Below are positions 60,501 through 64,000 of a stretch of DNA of 64,000 bases, one piece after another. This DNA comes from Nemertoderma westbladi (Eukaryota > Xenacoelomorpha > Nemertodermatida > Nemertodermatidae). Position 1 is the first letter of the stretch; every line of letters starts with the position of its first letter. The position numbers and the translations under genes are program-made. Under the pieces are notes generated by a model that was given only the letters and a program-made list of their open reading frames with translations, was not told where the DNA came from and did not search any database. Location of the stretch: the NCBI GenBank assembly GCA_032718475.1, contig JAUCBJ010003901.1, positions 1-64,000 on the forward strand, given 5' to 3'.

Positions 60501-63500
60501 GTTTACAGTGTTCGCCTTTGTCGAGAACTACCCTTGTTTACTTATAGTGTGTTTGTGTTTTTAGTGTTCGCCTTTGACGAAAACTACCCTTGTTTACTTA
60601 TAGTGTGTTTTTGTTTACAGTGTTCGCCTTAGGCGAGAACTACCCTTGTTTACTTATAGTGTGTTTTTGTTTACAGTGTTCGCCTTTGGTGAGAACTACC
60701 CTTGTTTACTTATAGTGTGTTTTTGTTTTCAGTGTTCGCCTTTGACGAGAACTACCCTTGTTTACTTATAGTGTGTTTTTGTTTACAGTGTTCGCCTTAG
60801 GCGAGAACTACCCTTGTTTACTTATAGTGTATTTTTGTTTACAGTGTTCGCCTTTGGCGAGAACTACCCTTGTTTACTTATAGTGTGTTTTTGTTTTCAG
60901 TGTTCGCCTTTGACGCGAACTACCCTTGTTTACTCATAGTGTGTTTTTGTTTACAGTGTTTGCCTTTGGCGAGAACTACCCTTGTTTACTGATAGTGTGT
61001 TTTTGTTTTCAGTGTTCGCCTTTGAGGAGAACTACCCTTGTTTACTTATAGTGTGTTTTTGTTTACAGTGTTCGCCTTTGGCGATAACTACCCTTGTTTA
61101 CTTATAGTGTGTTTTTGTTTACAGTGTTCGCCTTTGGCGATAACTACCCTTGTTTACTTATAGTGTGTTTTTGTTTTTAGTGTTCGCCTTTGACGAGAAC
61201 TTCCCTTGTTTACTTATAGTGTGTTTTTGTTTTGTTTGCCTTTGGCGAGAACTACGCTTGTTTACTGATAGTGTGTTTTTGTTTACAGTGTTCGCCTTTG
61301 ACGAGAACTACCCTTGTTTTCTTATAGTGTGTTTTTGTTTGCAGTGTTCGCCTTTGACGAGAACTACCCTTGTTTACTTATAGTGTGTTTTTGTTTACAG
61401 TGTTCGCCTTTGACGAGAACTACCCTTGTTTACTTATAGTGTGTTTTTGTTTTGTTTGCCTTTGACGAGAACTACCCTTGTTTACTTATAGTGTGTTTTT
61501 GTTTTGTTTGCCTTTGACGAGAACTACACTTGTTTACTTATAGTGTATTTTTGTTTACAGTGTTCGCCTTTGACGAGAACAACGCTTGTTTACTTATAGT
61601 GTGTTTTTCTTTTCAGTGTTCGCCTTTGACGAGAACTACTCTTGTTTACTTATAGTGTGTTTTTGTTTACAGTGTTCGCCTTTGGCGATAACTACCCTTG
61701 TTTACTTATAGTGTGTTTTTGTTTACAGTGTTCGCCTTTGGCGATAACTACCCTTGTTTACTTATAGTGTGTTTTTGTTTTTAGTGTTCGCCTTTGACGA
61801 GAACTTCCCTTGTTTACTTATAGTGTGTTTTTGTTTACAGCGTTCGCCTTTGGCGACAACTACCCTTGTTTACTTATAGTGTGTTTTTGTTTTGTTCGCC
61901 TTCGGCGAGAACTACCCTTGTTTACTTATAGTGTGTTTTTGTTTTCAGTGTTCGCCTTTGACGAGAACTACCCTTGTTTACTTATAGTGTGTTTTTGTCT
62001 ACAGTGTTCGCCTTTGGCGAGAACTACCCTTGTTTACTGATAGTGTGTTTTTGTTTACAGTGTTCGCCTTTGTCGAGAACTACCCTTGTTTACTTATTGT
62101 GTGTTTTTGTTTTTAGTGTTCGCCTTTGACGAAAACTACCCTTGTTTACTTATAGTGTGTTTTTGTTTACAGTGTTCGCCTTAGGCGAGAACTACCCTTG
62201 TTTACTTATAGTGTGTTTTTGTTTACAGTGTTCGCCTTTGGCGAGAACTACCCTTGTTTACTTATAGTGTGTTTTTGTTTTCAGTGTTCGCCTTTGACGA
62301 GAACTACCCTTGTTTACTTATAGTGTGTTTTTGTTTACAGTGTTCGCCTTAGGCGAGAACTACCCTTGTTTACTTATAGTGTGTTTTTGTTTACAGTGTT
62401 CGCCTTTGGCGAGAACTACCCTTGTTTACTTATAGTGTGTTTTTGTTTTCAGTGTTCGCCTTTGACGCGAACTACCCTTGTTTACTTATAGTGTGTTTTT
62501 GTTTACAGTGTTTGCCTTTGGCGAGAACTACCCTTGTTTACTGATAGTGTGTTTTTGTTTTCAGTGTTCGCCTTTGAGGAGAACTACCCTTGTTTACTTA
62601 TAGTGTGTTTTTGTTTACAGTGTTCGCCTTTGGCGAGAACTACCCTTGTTTACTTATAGTGTGTTTTTGTTTACAGTGTTCGCCTTTGGCGAGAACTACC
62701 CTTGTTTACTTATAGTGTGTTTTTGTTTTCAGTGTTCGCCTTTGACGAGAACTACCCTTGTTTACTTATAGTGTGTTTTTGTTTACAGTGTTCGCCTTAG
62801 GCGAGAACTACCCTTGTTTACTTATAGTGTGTTTTTGTTTACAGTGTTCGCCTTTGACGAGAACTACTCTTGTTTACTTATAGTGTGTTTTCGTTTACAG
62901 TGTTCGCCTTTGGCGATAACTACCCTTGTTTACTTATAGTGTGTTTTTGTTTACAGTGTTCGCCTTTGGCGATAACTACCCTTGTTTACTTATAGTGTGT
63001 TTTTGTTTTTAGTGTTCGCCTTTGACGAGAACTACCCTTGTTTACTTATAGTGTGTTTTTGTTTTGTTTGCCTTTGACGAGAACTACCCTTGTTTACTTA
63101 TAGTGTGTTTTTGTTTTGTTTGCCTTTGACGAGAACTACCCTTGTTTACTTATAGTGTATTTTTGTTTACAGTGTTCGCCTTTGACGAGAACTACGCTTG
63201 TTTACTTATAGTGTGTTTTTGTTTTCAGTGTTCGCCTTTGACGAGAACTACTCTTGTTTACTTATAGTGTGTTTTTGTTTACAGTGTTCGCCTTTGTCGA
63301 GAACTACCCTTGTTTACTTATTGTGTGTTTTTGTTTTGTTTGCCTTTGGCGAGAACTACGCTTGTTTACTGATAGTGTGTTTTTGTTTACAGTGTTCGCC
63401 TTTGACGAGAACTACCCTTGTTTTCTTATAGTGTGTTTTTGTTTGCAGTGTTCGCCTTTGACGAGAACTACCCTTGTTTACTTATAGTGTGTTTTTGTTT

Positions 63501-64000
63501 ACAGTGTTCGCCTTTGACGAGAACTACCCTTGTTTACTTATAGTGTGTTTTTGTTTTGTTTGCCTTTGACGAGAACTACCCTTGTTTACTTATAGTGTGT
63601 TTTTGTTTTGTTTGCCTTTGACGAGAACTACCCTTGTTTACTTATAGTGTATTTTTGTTTACAGTGTTCGCCTTTGACGAGAACTACGCTTGTTTACTTA
63701 TAGTGTGTTTTTGTTTTCAATGTTCGCCTTTGACGAGAACTACTCTTGTTTACTTATAGTGTGTTTTTGTTTACAGTGTTCGCCTTTGTCGAGAACTACC
63801 CTTGTTTACTTATTGTGTGTTTTTGTTTTTAGTGTTCGCCTTTGACGAAAACTACCCTTGTTTACTTATAGTGTGTTTTTGTTTACAGTGTTCGCCTTAG
63901 GCGAGAACTACCCTTGTTTACTTATAGTGTGTTTTTGTTTACAGTGTTCGCCTTTGGCGAGAACTACCCTTGTTTACTTATAGTGTGTTTTTGTTTTCAG
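54500..64000. repeat. Right part of the 56-mer array with further duplicated blocks
   Basis: Ordered series again repeat: 54593 with 56264 (1,671), 55537 with 58482 (2,945, including the rare GTGTTTCGCC one-base insertion), 57546 with 59267 and 61150, 58206 with 60258, and 59926 with 61810. One degenerate unit lies at about 57470-57492 (GCGATAGTTTCTTTGACG). The array is unbroken at 64000. Confidence 0.85.

Larger units (their letters stand above)
38203..64000. repeat. 56/52-bp satellite array, about 25.8 kb in window, continues past right edge
   Basis: The main unit is 56 bp, about 39% GC and T-rich on the plus strand. It contains the dyad TTCGCCTTTGGCGAGAA, then ACTACCCTTG, TTTACTTATAGTG and TTTTTGTTTACAG. 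A 52-bp form replaces the TTTACAGTGTTCGCC stretch with TTTTGTTTGCC. The most variable bases lie in the dyad: TTTGGCG, TTTGACG, TTTGTCG, TTAGGCG, TTCGGCG and TTTGAGG forms all recur. Other alternations are ACTTATAG/ACTGATAG, TACCC/TACGC and TTTACAG/TTTTCAG/TTTGCAG. Because 56 is not a multiple of three, long open frames occur only where 56- and 52-mers alternate. I see no gene. The array shows no sequence relation to the 54-mer satellite. Confidence 0.98.

Noticed and set aside
4187-64000. A relation between the 54-mer and the 56-mer satellites
   Set aside because: Apart from general T-richness and short words I could not align one unit to the other. The similar lengths are reported as an observation only.

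Overview
This window is almost entirely satellite DNA from a eukaryotic nuclear chromosome. About 59.7 of 64 kb is two unrelated tandem arrays placed nearly end to end. Only the left 3 kb looks protein-coding, and it is broken. Nothing looks bacterial or viral: there are no operons, ribosome-binding sites, rRNA, tRNA or CRISPR arrays. A filamentous fungus, or another eukaryote with short introns, is the best guess. The support is a minisatellite whose units have the length and signals of fungal introns (GTAAGT donor, GCTAAC branch site, TAG acceptor). This is inference; no gene here fixes the taxon.

Layout. (1) 1-2959, minus strand: one long, highly charged, repeat-rich coding region running off the left edge. 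An in-frame TAG (2444-2446) and two one-base frame changes, each at a run of ten G on the coding strand (1348-1357 and 634-643), split it into four pieces. It resembles the low-complexity Gag/ORF1-type proteins of retroelements, but no diagnostic domain is visible. (2) 2960-3570: non-coding DNA with a cluster of good hairpins. (3) 3571-3978: seven tandem intron-like units of 54 bp (one of 59 bp) preceded by a partial unit. (4) 3979-4186: short unique AT-rich spacer. (5) 4187-38082: about 34 kb of a 54-bp satellite, roughly 630 units, built from short palindromes, with several levels of higher-order duplication and a homogenised core near 32.6-35.7 kb. (6) 38083-38202: a 120-bp unique junction ending in an AT-rich palindrome. 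(7) 38203-64000: a second satellite with 56-bp and 52-bp units, roughly 465 copies, including a 108-bp dimeric domain (about 38.76-40.98 kb) and about 2.2-kb higher-order repeats (about 44-54.5 kb). It continues past the right edge.

The many long open frames inside the arrays arise because 54 and 108 are multiples of three and the units happen to lack stops. I do not annotate them as genes. The locus looks like a pericentromeric, subtelomeric or other heterochromatic satellite block beside a decayed or mis-assembled retroelement-like gene. The most unusual item is the tandem array of intron-like units. Next are the rule that length variants of the 54-mer fall at the centre of its dyad, and the frame changes at G10 runs.
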